From positions 1 through 14,881 of the forward strand of contig JABXIP010000148.1 in NCBI GenBank assembly GCA_013373005.1: a stretch of 14,881 nucleotides of DNA, written 5' to 3'. The DNA is from Cytophagia bacterium. GTDB taxonomy: Bacteria > Bacteroidota > Bacteroidia > Cytophagales > Cyclobacteriaceae. A program made the translations under genes and the position numbers. A model generated the notes under the pieces. The model made no database searches, was not told the DNA's origin, and saw only the letters and a list, made by a program, of their open reading frames with translations. This document shows, one piece after another, positions 6,928-13,382 of this stretch. Numbering within the stretch: position 1 is the stretch's first letter; every line of letters begins with the position of its first letter.

Positions 6928-8497
6928 GAGTAAAAGGTAAAAAAACTTTAAATGTGCTTCCCTTGCCCAGCTCACTCTTTACGGAAACTGAACCCTGATG
7001 CATTTCTACTATATTCTTAACATAGGAAAGCCCGAGGCCGAAACCTTTAATATCGTGGACATTTCCTGTAGATACACGATAGAATTTATCGAATATTTTT
7101 TGTGTTGCCTCTTTAGACATACCAATTCCTTTGTCGGAAATCTTAATAATTACACCGGTAGAAATACTTTCAGTTCTAATATGTATCTCTGGTACATCTG
7201 GTGAGTATTTATTGGCATTATCAAGCAGGTTGTAAATAATATTGGTAAGGTGAACTTTATCTGCTTCAATTTCTGAGTTAGAGGCTAATAATTGACTGGA
7301 AATAGAGCCTCCCCTTTTTTCTACCATGATGGTAATATTGATCAGAGCCTTTTGAATGACATCATGAACATCGGCCTTTTCAAATTTCAGTCTGAAATCC
7401 TTTTTGTCTAGACTGGCTATCTGCAACACTTTCTCCACCTGCATGCCAAGCCGTTTATTCTCATCTCTAATTACTTGTACATACCTGTCAATTATGGCTT
7501 TGTTGCTCTTTATGTCATCATCTTGAAGAGCTTCTGTTGCTAAAGAAACGGTGGCAATAGGAGTCTTAAACTCGTGAGTCATGTTATTGATGAAGTCGTT
7601 CTTAATTTCGGAGATTTTCTTCTGTCTCAGAATGACCATGATGGCGTAGGCAAAACAGCCAATCACAATAAGCATCAATAAGCCCGAAGCAGATAGAGGA
7701 AGGAATGCCTGCTTCATCAAATAGTTTTTCTCATTGGGGAAGTCTATGGAAAGAAAGTATTCTTTCTCCATAAGATCCATTGGGAAGAGGTTCGCTTTTA
7801 AAGAAGATCTTTTAATGCTTTCTCCATCTTCTTTGTTGTTGGCATTAAGTATTTTTAAATCATTGGTTGAACCATCAATCACTCCATAATTATACTCCAG
7901 CTCAATTCCTTTCCCTTCCAATTCTTTTCTTAGGAGGGTGTCAAGGTCTGCCGGGTTTATTCTTTCAAAGAGGTTGTTACTTCCCATTAAATGGTCAAGC
8001 CAGGTTTGTTTCAGCAGGTCCAGGCGTCTGTTCATCTGCTGTTCAATGGCTACATCTTGTCTCGGTTGAGGTCCAAATTGAGAAGCCTGATTAACGAAAG
8101 CTCTAAAGTCAAAATTCACAAACATTTCTCCAGTTTGCTCATTCACCTGAATTTGAACCATAGTATTGAAGATGTCTTCAATATTTCTCAAGTCCTGGGC
8201 AGGCATGCGCGGATCAAACTCTCTTGGATTGGCTATTCTATTAATAGAGTCGCGAAGCATTTCCATATTCCTCTGTGGGAAAGGAATACCTCTATTCATA
8301 TTCTCAACGAAAAAATCCTGGTCGTTTTTAATGGCAAGTTTATAGGCCACTTCATTGAGCGCATCATTCACCGCTTTGTTGAACCGTTCTTTATTAACGG
8401 CATTTACCTCATTGATCCAGTAGAACTGAAAACCAATGAGTCCGAGTAGTGCTACGCTTAGCAATCCTATCAACCAACGAATCTTATTCTGCGTCAC
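6920..8497 (-). CDS. Membrane sensor histidine kinase (RprX-like)
   Basis: The product is 525 residues. A transmembrane helix near residues 8-28 and a second near 266-290 enclose a periplasmic sensor region of about 235 residues that I cannot assign to a named domain; it is rich in Asn, Gln and Met. The cytoplasmic part has the HisKA H-box NNMTHEFKTPIATVSLA with H308, the N-box NLLDNANKYS (N427), the G1 box DKGIGM (455-460) and the G2 box GFGLGLSYV (485-493). The H-box wording is the same style as Bacteroides RprX. The start is GTG at 8497: an in-frame TAG lies just two codons upstream and no ATG gives the first membrane helix. It is transcribed with the response regulator. A TAATTTTA element at 8502-8509, four bases before the GTG, could be a variant -7 box. 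Confidence 0.93.
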   Translation of the reverse strand: MTQNKIRWLIGLLSVALLGLIGFQFYWINEVNAVNKERFNKAVNDALNEVAYKLAIKNDQDFFVENMNRGIPFPQRNMEMLRDSINRIANPREFDPRMPAQDLRNIEDIFNTMVQIQVNEQTGEMFVNFDFRAFVNQASQFGPQPRQDVAIEQQMNRRLDLLKQTWLDHLMGSNNLFERINPADLDTLLRKELEGKGIELEYNYGVIDGSTNDLKILNANNKEDGESIKRSSLKANLFPMDLMEKEYFLSIDFPNEKNYLMKQAFLPLSASGLLMLIVIGCFAYAIMVILRQKKISEIKNDFINNMTHEFKTPIATVSLATEALQDDDIKSNKAIIDRYVQVIRDENKRLGMQVEKVLQIASLDKKDFRLKFEKADVHDVIQKALINITIMVEKRGGSISSQLLASNSEIEADKVHLTNIIYNLLDNANKYSPDVPEIHIRTESISTGVIIKISDKGIGMSKEATQKIFDKFYRVSTGNVHDIKGFGLGLSYVKNIVEMHQGSVSVKSELGKGSTFKVFLPFTHG

Positions 8498-8501
8498 GAT
8501 C

Positions 8502-8509
8502 TAAAATTA
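8502..8509 (-). promoter_or_regulatory. Possible variant -7 element for the kinase-regulator operon
   Basis: On the minus strand this reads TAATTTTA, one mismatch from TAnnTTTG, and ends five bases before the GTG start of the kinase gene. If used, the transcript would be essentially leaderless, as for the TonB receptor. No good -33 element is visible, which would fit dependence on an activator bound at the TTAAC array 30 bases further upstream. Confidence 0.22.
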
Positions 8510-8537
8510 CGGCTAATTAATTGGTGTCGTCATTAGC

Positions 8538-8573
8538 TTAACAATTATTAACATCGTTTAACCGCCTTTTAAC
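8538..8573 (+). promoter_or_regulatory. Four phased TTAAC repeats, candidate response-regulator binding array
   Basis: TTAAC occurs at 8538-8542, 8548-8552, 8558-8562 and 8569-8573, with offsets of 10, 10 and 11 bases, so all four lie on one face of the helix. Read on the minus strand they are GTTAA-N5-GTTAA, the form of OmpR-family sites such as the CpxR box. The array ends 22 bases before the -7 element of the exported-protein gene, so its last copy covers the -33 region, and it begins about 40 bases upstream of the kinase start. It could serve both divergent promoters. Confidence 0.55.
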
Positions 8574-8595
8574 AACGATTTGCATGTGTTCAGAG

Positions 8596-8617
8596 TACTT
8601 TTGAATGAATAAGGAGG
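8596..8617 (+). promoter_or_regulatory. -7 promoter element and strong Shine-Dalgarno of the exported-protein gene
   Basis: TACTTTTG at 8596-8603 matches TAnnTTTG. It is followed by AAGGAGG at 8611-8617, six bases before the ATG at 8624. Transcription would start near 8609, leaving a leader of only about 15 bases made up mainly of the ribosome-binding site. A full AGGAGG is unusual in Bacteroidota, where most genes lack one, and implies strong translation. No standard -33 element is present, in line with an activated promoter. Confidence 0.55.
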
Positions 8618-8623
8618 TAAAAA

Positions 8624-9631
8624 ATGAAAAGGTCAGTTTTCAACAAATTTCTAAACATCGGAGGCTTGATGGTCTTGCTTCTGATAGTTAATGTAAGTGC
8701 GCCTCTACTGGCGCAGGATGAAAATATTAGAGAAAGTCAGTCAGTATCTATTTCCCACACCGAAGATGGTAAAGTGAAGCTGAAGGTTATTCAGAAGAAG
8801 GGAAATGATGAGACAACCTTTGAAAAGACATATGACTCTTATGAGGACATGCAGAATGATCCGGATTTAGAGAAATATGGTGTTGGAAAGAATGCGTTAA
8901 GTTTTGGTTTTGGAGGAAGCAAGCCTCAATTCTTCTTACATAATGGACCTGGTCAAGGTTTTTGGGATGATGAGGATTTCAACATATCTCCTTTCATGGA
9001 CATGCAAGAGCGCATGAAAGAAATGATGAAAGGCTTTAGTGGAAACTTTGCTTTCGGATTTGACGATGGTCAGATGATGGACTTGGATTCATTGGTTCAC
9101 AAATTCGATTTCAGAACAGACAATGGCAGGTTCTTCCTCAATGGTGAAGAGATAATGGATATAGACTCCCTGAGAGATGCTATGAAAGATCAGTTCCAGA
9201 ATTTCCAATTCGATTTTGATATGGATGGCTGGGATCCGAGCAATTTTGGCGCCTGGACATATCATAATGATGAGGATTCGGACGATGTAAGAGTGATTAC
9301 TCGTGCCAAGGTGATGATTCGCTCTGCCAGAGAGGAAGATAAAAAGGCCGTTGGAACTGAGAATATGGAAAGCCTGGAGCTGAAAGATATCAGCTTCTAC
9401 CCTAATCCAAGCGATGGACGGTTCGATGTAGAATTAGATTCAAAAAGTGATGCCCCGGTTCATGTGATCATTGTCGATTCTGATGGTAACGAAGTTTATA
9501 ACCGAGTGGGTACCCCTGAGAATGGGCAATATGACTTCAGAGTGGATCTCACAGGTGAGGGCAAAGGCATATTTGTAATGAAGTTAGTTCAAAACGACAA
9601 AGCGCTTACTAAGCGATTAGTAATCGAATAG
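8624..9631 (+). CDS. Exported acidic protein with T9SS type A sorting domain
   Basis: The 335-residue product has a signal peptide (residues 1-31, ending APLLAQ) and a C-terminal type A sorting domain (about 251-335) beginning LKDISFYPNPSDGRF and ending ALTKRLVIE, which marks type IX secretion substrates that are released or anchored at the cell surface. The middle (about 32-245) matches nothing I recognise. It is rich in Asp, Phe, Met and Gly, with a Met-rich segment MKEMMKG, two related MDLDSL / MDIDSL segments at 152-157 and 178-183, and the acidic run NDEDSDD at 215-221. It lies divergent to an OmpR-family two-component operon across a phased TTAAC array and has a strong ribosome-binding site, so it is probably a regulated, well-expressed target. 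A strong terminator follows, so it is likely transcribed alone. Confidence 0.85.
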   Translation: MKRSVFNKFLNIGGLMVLLLIVNVSAPLLAQDENIRESQSVSISHTEDGKVKLKVIQKKGNDETTFEKTYDSYEDMQNDPDLEKYGVGKNALSFGFGGSKPQFFLHNGPGQGFWDDEDFNISPFMDMQERMKEMMKGFSGNFAFGFDDGQMMDLDSLVHKFDFRTDNGRFFLNGEEIMDIDSLRDAMKDQFQNFQFDFDMDGWDPSNFGAWTYHNDEDSDDVRVITRAKVMIRSAREEDKKAVGTENMESLELKDISFYPNPSDGRFDVELDSKSDAPVHVIIVDSDGNEVYNRVGTPENGQYDFRVDLTGEGKGIFVMKLVQNDKALTKRLVIE

Positions 9632-9654
9632 CATTAGTTTTAGTTGAGTTATTT

Positions 9655-9690
9655 AAAGAGGAAGTCCGTCAAACTTCCTCTTTTTGTTTT
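9655..9690 (+). terminator. Rho-independent terminator after the T9SS protein gene
   Basis: AAAGAGGAAG at 9655-9664 pairs perfectly with CTTCCTCTTT at 9674-9683; one further T-A pair inside leaves a 7-base loop. The second arm runs into TTTTTGTTTT (9681-9690). It starts 24 bases after the stop codon and ends 34 bases before lysA, separating the two transcripts. Confidence 0.88.
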
Positions 9691-9698
9691 ATTGGCTA

Positions 9699-9706
9699 TA
9701 TATTTG
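9699..9706 (+). promoter_or_regulatory. Candidate -7 element for lysA
   Basis: TATATTTG matches TAnnTTTG and lies 18 bases before the lysA ATG, giving a leader of about 13 bases. The -33 position would fall within the preceding terminator, and no TTTG is seen at the right spacing. No Shine-Dalgarno sequence is present. Confidence 0.35.
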
Positions 9707-9724
9707 GCGCTCAATTATTAGCAG

Positions 9725-10957
9725 ATGGAATTAGTTAACGGTCGTTATTGCATACAGGGTATTGATTTAGAGGGGCTTACCGGGGAATTTGGAACTCCTT
9801 TATACGTTTATGATGCTGAAAAAATAAAGTCTCAGTTCAATAGGCTTAAATCGGCTTTCAGTTCGGTAGATATGAAGGTGAAGTTTGCCTGTAAATCGCT
9901 GACTAACCTTTCAATCCTTAAGCTGCTAAAAAGTTATGGTTCAGAGTTGGACTGCGTTTCTATACATGAAGTGAATCTAGGACTCAAGGCAGGCTTTACA
10001 CCGGAGCAGATTCTATACACTCCCAATTGCGTTTCTTTCGATGAGATAAAGGAGGCTGTTAAGATTGGGGTTATGATCAATCTCGATAATATTTCCATCC
10101 TGGAGCAGTTCGGAAATGAGTTTCACGGCTCAGTTCCGGTTTGTATCAGGCTGAATCCGCACATTATGGCTGGCGGAAATAAAAAGATTTCTACAGGCCA
10201 TGCCGATTCTAAATTTGGTATTTCCATTTATCAGATGGCTCATATTCTGAAGGTGGTTTCTACTTATAACCTTAATGTAGTTGGCCTTCATATGCATACC
10301 GGTTCGGATATTCTAGATGCTGAAGTTTTCTTAAGAGCAGCGGACATTCTGTTCGATGCAGCCAAGAATTTCCCCGCATTGCAATTCATAGATTTTGGAA
10401 GTGGCTTTAAAGTAGCTTACAAAGAGGGAGATATTACCACAGATATTGAGGAAGTAGGCAGTAAGCTTTCGGCTGCGTTCAATGAGTTCTGCGATAACTA
10501 TGGAAGGAAACTTGAAATGTGGTTCGAACCAGGAAAATTCTTAGTGAGTGAGTCTGGAGTGTTTCTTGTTAAAACCAATGTGGTTAAAACTACTCCGGCT
10601 ACTGTATTTGCAGGTGTAGATTCAGGCATGAATCATTTGATTCGCCCGATGATGTACGATGCTTATCATGAAATTGTAAACATAACCAACACTTCTGGCA
10701 CAAAACGTGTTTACACGGTTGTTGGCTATATATGTGAAACGGATACCTTTGGTTTAGACAGAAAGTTGAGCGAAGTGAAAGAAGGTGATATTCTGGTTTT
10801 CAAAAATGCAGGAGCCTATGCTTTTAGTATGTCTTCTAACTATAACTCAAGACTCAGGCCAGCTGAAGTTTTGATCTATGAAGGAAAGGCTCACCTCATT
10901 AGGAAAAGAGAGCAGTTTGAAGACTTACTTCGTAATCAGATAGAGTTAGAAATCTAA
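9725..10957 (+). CDS. lysA: Diaminopimelate decarboxylase
   Basis: This 410-residue cytoplasmic PLP enzyme makes L-lysine from meso-diaminopimelate, the last step of lysine synthesis. The N-terminal alanine-racemase-like barrel carries the PLP lysine K57 in KFACKSLTN, HMHTGSD (189-195) and the glycine loop FGSGFKV (224-230). EPG (268-270) and RPMMYDAYH (307-315) follow. The C-terminal domain has the substrate-contacting Cys337-Glu338 in GYICETDTFG and the aromatic GAYAFSMSSNYN (363-374). All expected active-site features are present and the length is normal. The ATG at 9725 lies just after a -7 element. No other lysine genes lie nearby; it stands between terminated upstream transcription and the cytochrome gene. 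Confidence 0.96.
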   Translation: MELVNGRYCIQGIDLEGLTGEFGTPLYVYDAEKIKSQFNRLKSAFSSVDMKVKFACKSLTNLSILKLLKSYGSELDCVSIHEVNLGLKAGFTPEQILYTPNCVSFDEIKEAVKIGVMINLDNISILEQFGNEFHGSVPVCIRLNPHIMAGGNKKISTGHADSKFGISIYQMAHILKVVSTYNLNVVGLHMHTGSDILDAEVFLRAADILFDAAKNFPALQFIDFGSGFKVAYKEGDITTDIEEVGSKLSAAFNEFCDNYGRKLEMWFEPGKFLVSESGVFLVKTNVVKTTPATVFAGVDSGMNHLIRPMMYDAYHEIVNITNTSGTKRVYTVVGYICETDTFGLDRKLSEVKEGDILVFKNAGAYAFSMSSNYNSRLRPAEVLIYEGKAHLIRKREQFEDLLRNQIELEI

Positions 10958-10980
10958 CAAAACCGTAAAGCATTTAAGAG

Positions 10981-10992
10981 TTATTTAAATAA
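10981..10992. repeat. 12-bp palindrome upstream of the cytochrome gene
   Basis: TTATTTAAATAA is a perfect 12-base palindrome, 23 bases past the lysA stop. It lies 12 bases before a near-consensus -7 element (TACCTTAG, 11004-11011) of the cytochrome c gene, so it overlaps or abuts the polymerase site and could be an operator. In AT-rich DNA a chance origin is quite possible. Confidence 0.35.
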
Positions 10993-11003
10993 TCAAACTT
11001 CAT

Positions 11004-11011
11004 TACCTTAG
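11004..11011 (+). promoter_or_regulatory. Possible -7 element of the cytochrome c gene
   Basis: TACCTTAG differs at one position from TAnnTTTG and begins with the TACCTT seen in the TonB-receptor promoter. It would give a leader of about 20 bases. No clear -33 element is visible. Confidence 0.25.
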
Positions 11012-11035
11012 GCGGCTGAAGAAAATTGTAGAGAT

Positions 11036-11467
11036 ATGAATAAGAATAAACTTACCGTTTTGGCCCTTTTTAGCGCTGTGCTATTGGCCTCATTTTCTTT
11101 TAAATCTGTAGATGACCAAAGCGATGCTTTAAAGAAAAGCATGGAAGCTGGTAAGAGCACTTACAATGCCGTGTGTCTCGCTTGCCACATGAACGAAGGT
11201 CAGGGAATTCCTAACGTTTTTCCTCCTTTAGCTAAGTCAGATTACCTGGTAAAAGATGTTGATAGAAATATCAAAAATCTGATTCAGGGTCTACAGGGCG
11301 AGATAACTGTTAACGGTAAAAAGTACAATCAGGTAATGCCTGCCACCGGACTGGATGATACAGACATTGCTAACGTATTGAATTACGTAATGAACTCATT
11401 CGGCAACAAAGCTGAAAAGATGGTGACTAAAGATCAGGTAGCCAAAGTAAGAGCTAGCTTGAAATAA
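11036..11467 (+). CDS. Exported mono-heme class I cytochrome c
   Basis: The 143-residue product has a signal peptide (residues 1-22, MNKNK followed by a hydrophobic core ending ASFSF) and one heme-binding motif CLACH (C47, C50, H51), with GIPNVFPPLAKSDYL after it. The likely sixth ligand is M101 in VMPATGLDDTDIANVLNYV, the standard end of class I cytochromes. It should act in the periplasm as an electron carrier; the donor and acceptor cannot be told from here, since no oxidase or reductase gene is adjacent. The ATG at 11036 gives the signal peptide. The next gene follows after 56 bases without a visible terminator, so co-transcription is possible. Confidence 0.93.
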   Translation: MNKNKLTVLALFSAVLLASFSFKSVDDQSDALKKSMEAGKSTYNAVCLACHMNEGQGIPNVFPPLAKSDYLVKDVDRNIKNLIQGLQGEITVNGKKYNQVMPATGLDDTDIANVLNYVMNSFGNKAEKMVTKDQVAKVRASLK

Positions 11468-11523
11468 TAGTCCTGACCTAAAAATAAAAGCAGAAAATCG
11501 CAGTTTAATTTTTGAGTTCTATC

Positions 11524-12498
11524 ATGAACTTAGCCATGCTAAAAAAGCTTATGAGAAACTTAACTGCAGTTTTCTGCTTTTTCCTTTTTTGCGCCAACGG
11601 ATGTAAGTCTCCGCAGAGTGACATCAATCCTCAAGACGATGATCAGGAGGTTTCTTCCTTATTTAGCGGACCCATTGCGAGCGGTGAGCTCGATATACCT
11701 CAGTTGGATGAGGCTTCCGGTTTAGCCAATAGCCGTTCTAACCCTACATACCTCTGGTCTCATAATGATAGTGGCGGTGACCCGATTCTTTATTTAATGA
11801 CCTTACAAGGTGCCGACTCAGGAAGATATCACCTGAGTGGTGCACAAAATGCTGATTGGGAAGATTTGGCCATTGGTCCTGGTCCCACAGAAAATGTAAA
11901 TTATCTCTATGCGGCAGATATTGGTGATAACAGAGCGGTTAGAGAGAGTTTGACGATTTATCGAGTGCCTGAGCCTGATGTTTCTGTGAGGTTCAGACAA
12001 GTTGGAGGTAATCAGGTTCAGATTGATTTGCCTGCAGACTCCACTCTCACTCAGGTGGAGGCCATTAATTTTGTATATGAAGATGGAGCCAGAGATGCTG
12101 AGGCATTGTTCGTGGATCCGGCTACCAAAGATATTTACATCATCACTAAGCGAGAGCCAAGTGTTATTCTCTATAAGCTGCCTTTCCCTCAAAGTACCAC
12201 AGATCAGAATACGGCAGTAAGGGTGATGGTGCTTCCTTATACCTTTGTTGTGGCAGCTGATATTTCACCTTCTGGCAATGAGATTCTTATTAAGAATTAC
12301 GCCAATGTATATCATTGGCAGAAAACTGGTAGTGAAAGTATTCAAGAACTTTTAGCCAATGAGCCCAATCGACTGAATTACAGCCAAGAGCCACAAGGCG
12401 AGGCAATAGCCTGGGCAGTCGATGAAACAAGATATTTTACCATCAGCGAGTCTGATGGTAATGATCCAGTAGTTATCTACAATTATTCCAGAAATTGA
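11524..12498 (+). CDS. Predicted lipoprotein with beta-propeller-like repeats
   Basis: The product is about 324 residues. Its N-terminus has a hydrophobic stretch (AVFCFFLFCANGC) ending in a lipobox-like ANGC, so it is probably a lipoprotein. The rest shows spaced motifs DEASGLANS, SHNDSGGDP, DWEDLAIGP, AADIGDNR, DAEALFVDP, YIITKREP and GEAIAW, the pattern of a conserved Bacteroidota and environmental-bacterial protein family predicted to fold as a beta-propeller, with acidic turns that could bind calcium. I know no proven function. Start choice is uncertain: ATG at 11524, 11536 or 11551 all keep the signal; I use 11524 because a near -7 element (AATTTTTG, 11507-11514) precedes it. A TTG at 11512 overlaps that element and is less likely. 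Its TGA stop abuts the stop of the opposing regulator gene. Confidence 0.75.
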   Translation: MNLAMLKKLMRNLTAVFCFFLFCANGCKSPQSDINPQDDDQEVSSLFSGPIASGELDIPQLDEASGLANSRSNPTYLWSHNDSGGDPILYLMTLQGADSGRYHLSGAQNADWEDLAIGPGPTENVNYLYAADIGDNRAVRESLTIYRVPEPDVSVRFRQVGGNQVQIDLPADSTLTQVEAINFVYEDGARDAEALFVDPATKDIYIITKREPSVILYKLPFPQSTTDQNTAVRVMVLPYTFVVAADISPSGNEILIKNYANVYHWQKTGSESIQELLANEPNRLNYSQEPQGEAIAWAVDETRYFTISESDGNDPVVIYNYSRN

Positions 12499-13266
12499 TT
12501 AACTGGCGCTGATGGTATTCAGTGTAGCAGTAAAGGCGTTGTAGTAAGATCTTCCTATTGGAATCTTTTTCTGCCCTAAATAAACAAAGTTGGTGTCGAT
12601 AGCGGTCACAGAGTCAACCAGTACAACAAATGATTTGTGAACTCTAAGGAATCTATCCTTTGGTAAACGGTCTGTAATTTCCTTCAATGACTTTCTTATC
12701 GTAAAGTCTCTACCATCTTTGGCATGAATGGTAATGTGGTTACCATCAGCTTCAATCCACTCCAGGTCACTGTATTTAACTTTTTCCAACATACTCTTCT
12801 TCTTAATAAAGATGGAGTCGTTGTTATAAGTAGTTGGATTGTTTTCAGGTAGTCGTTCACCAGCAATTGCGGCAAGCCTGTTTTTATTGAAAAGAGCTAC
12901 CTCAATTGCGGCATATACATCATCCTTAGTAAATGGCTTAACAATGAAACCCAAAGGCTGAGTTTGTTTTGCTCTACTAACAGTTTCTTTATCAGAATAT
13001 GAGGTAATATAAACGAATGGTACCTTGTATTGCTCTTTTATTATTGATCCTAGTTCAATCCCATCTTGGTCACCCTTAATCTTTACATCTAGGAGAACAA
13101 GATCTGGTCGAGAAGCTTTAATGGCCTTGATAGCCTGATTTGCTGAATTGGCAATTTCAGTATTTTCGTATCCAAATATGCCAAGCATCTCCTGGAGATT
13201 CTCAGCAATAAATGGTTCGTCTTCTACGATCAATATTTTTGGGCTGTTCTGATAGTCGTTTTCCAT
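12499..13266 (-). CDS. LytTR-family response regulator
   Basis: The 255-residue product has a receiver domain (about 9-128) with E15-D16-E17, phospho-acceptor D60 in LVLLDVKIKG, T88 in YITSYS and K110 in FIVKPF. It is followed by a linker and a LytTR DNA-binding domain (about 150-250) with IFIKKKSMLEKV, LEWIEADGNHITIHAKDG, RFLRVHKSFVV and IPIGRSYY. This class regulates transcription by binding short direct repeats. The start is ATG at 13266. It lies divergent to a multi-PAS signalling protein 116 bases away, which is a likely cognate kinase (inference from position). Its TAA stop abuts the TGA of the opposing lipoprotein gene. Confidence 0.93.
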   Translation of the reverse strand: MENDYQNSPKILIVEDEPFIAENLQEMLGIFGYENTEIANSANQAIKAIKASRPDLVLLDVKIKGDQDGIELGSIIKEQYKVPFVYITSYSDKETVSRAKQTQPLGFIVKPFTKDDVYAAIEVALFNKNRLAAIAGERLPENNPTTYNNDSIFIKKKSMLEKVKYSDLEWIEADGNHITIHAKDGRDFTIRKSLKEITDRLPKDRFLRVHKSFVVLVDSVTAIDTNFVYLGQKKIPIGRSYYNAFTATLNTISAS

Positions 13267-13293
13267 GGCTTTATGCTTGGTTGCTTAGGTGAA

Positions 13294-13348
13294 TATCTTA
13301 AAAAATGAGGTTAATTGGCCGAAAACTACTAAAATAGTATCTTAAAAA
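13294..13348. repeat. 11-bp direct repeats and small palindrome in the divergent regulator/PAS promoter region
   Basis: TATCTTAAAAA occurs at 13294-13304 and 13338-13348, 44 bases apart, about four helical turns. A 13-base palindrome, TACTA-AAA-TAGTA, lies at 13327-13339 and touches the second copy. This fills the middle of the 116-base region between the divergent LytTR regulator and PAS-protein genes, where I see no clear TAnnTTTG element. They are candidate binding sites; the sequence does not match the known LytTR site form of 9-base repeats. Confidence 0.45.
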
Positions 13349-13382
13349 TATCCAAAAAACACGCTTCTTGCGCTCCCCGGTG

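Noticed and set aside
6928..6975. Longer N-terminus for the response regulator, starting at 6975
   Set aside because: The 16 extra residues precede the normal receiver-domain start, lie out of frame inside the kinase gene and are not typical of the family; ATG 6927 is better.
7991..8449. 152-codon plus-strand open frame opposite the histidine kinase
   Set aside because: It lies wholly within the kinase's periplasmic-domain coding region and has no recognisable domain or start signals.
11468..11523. Possible terminator between cytochrome c and the lipoprotein gene
   Set aside because: I found no stem followed by a T-run in these 56 bases.
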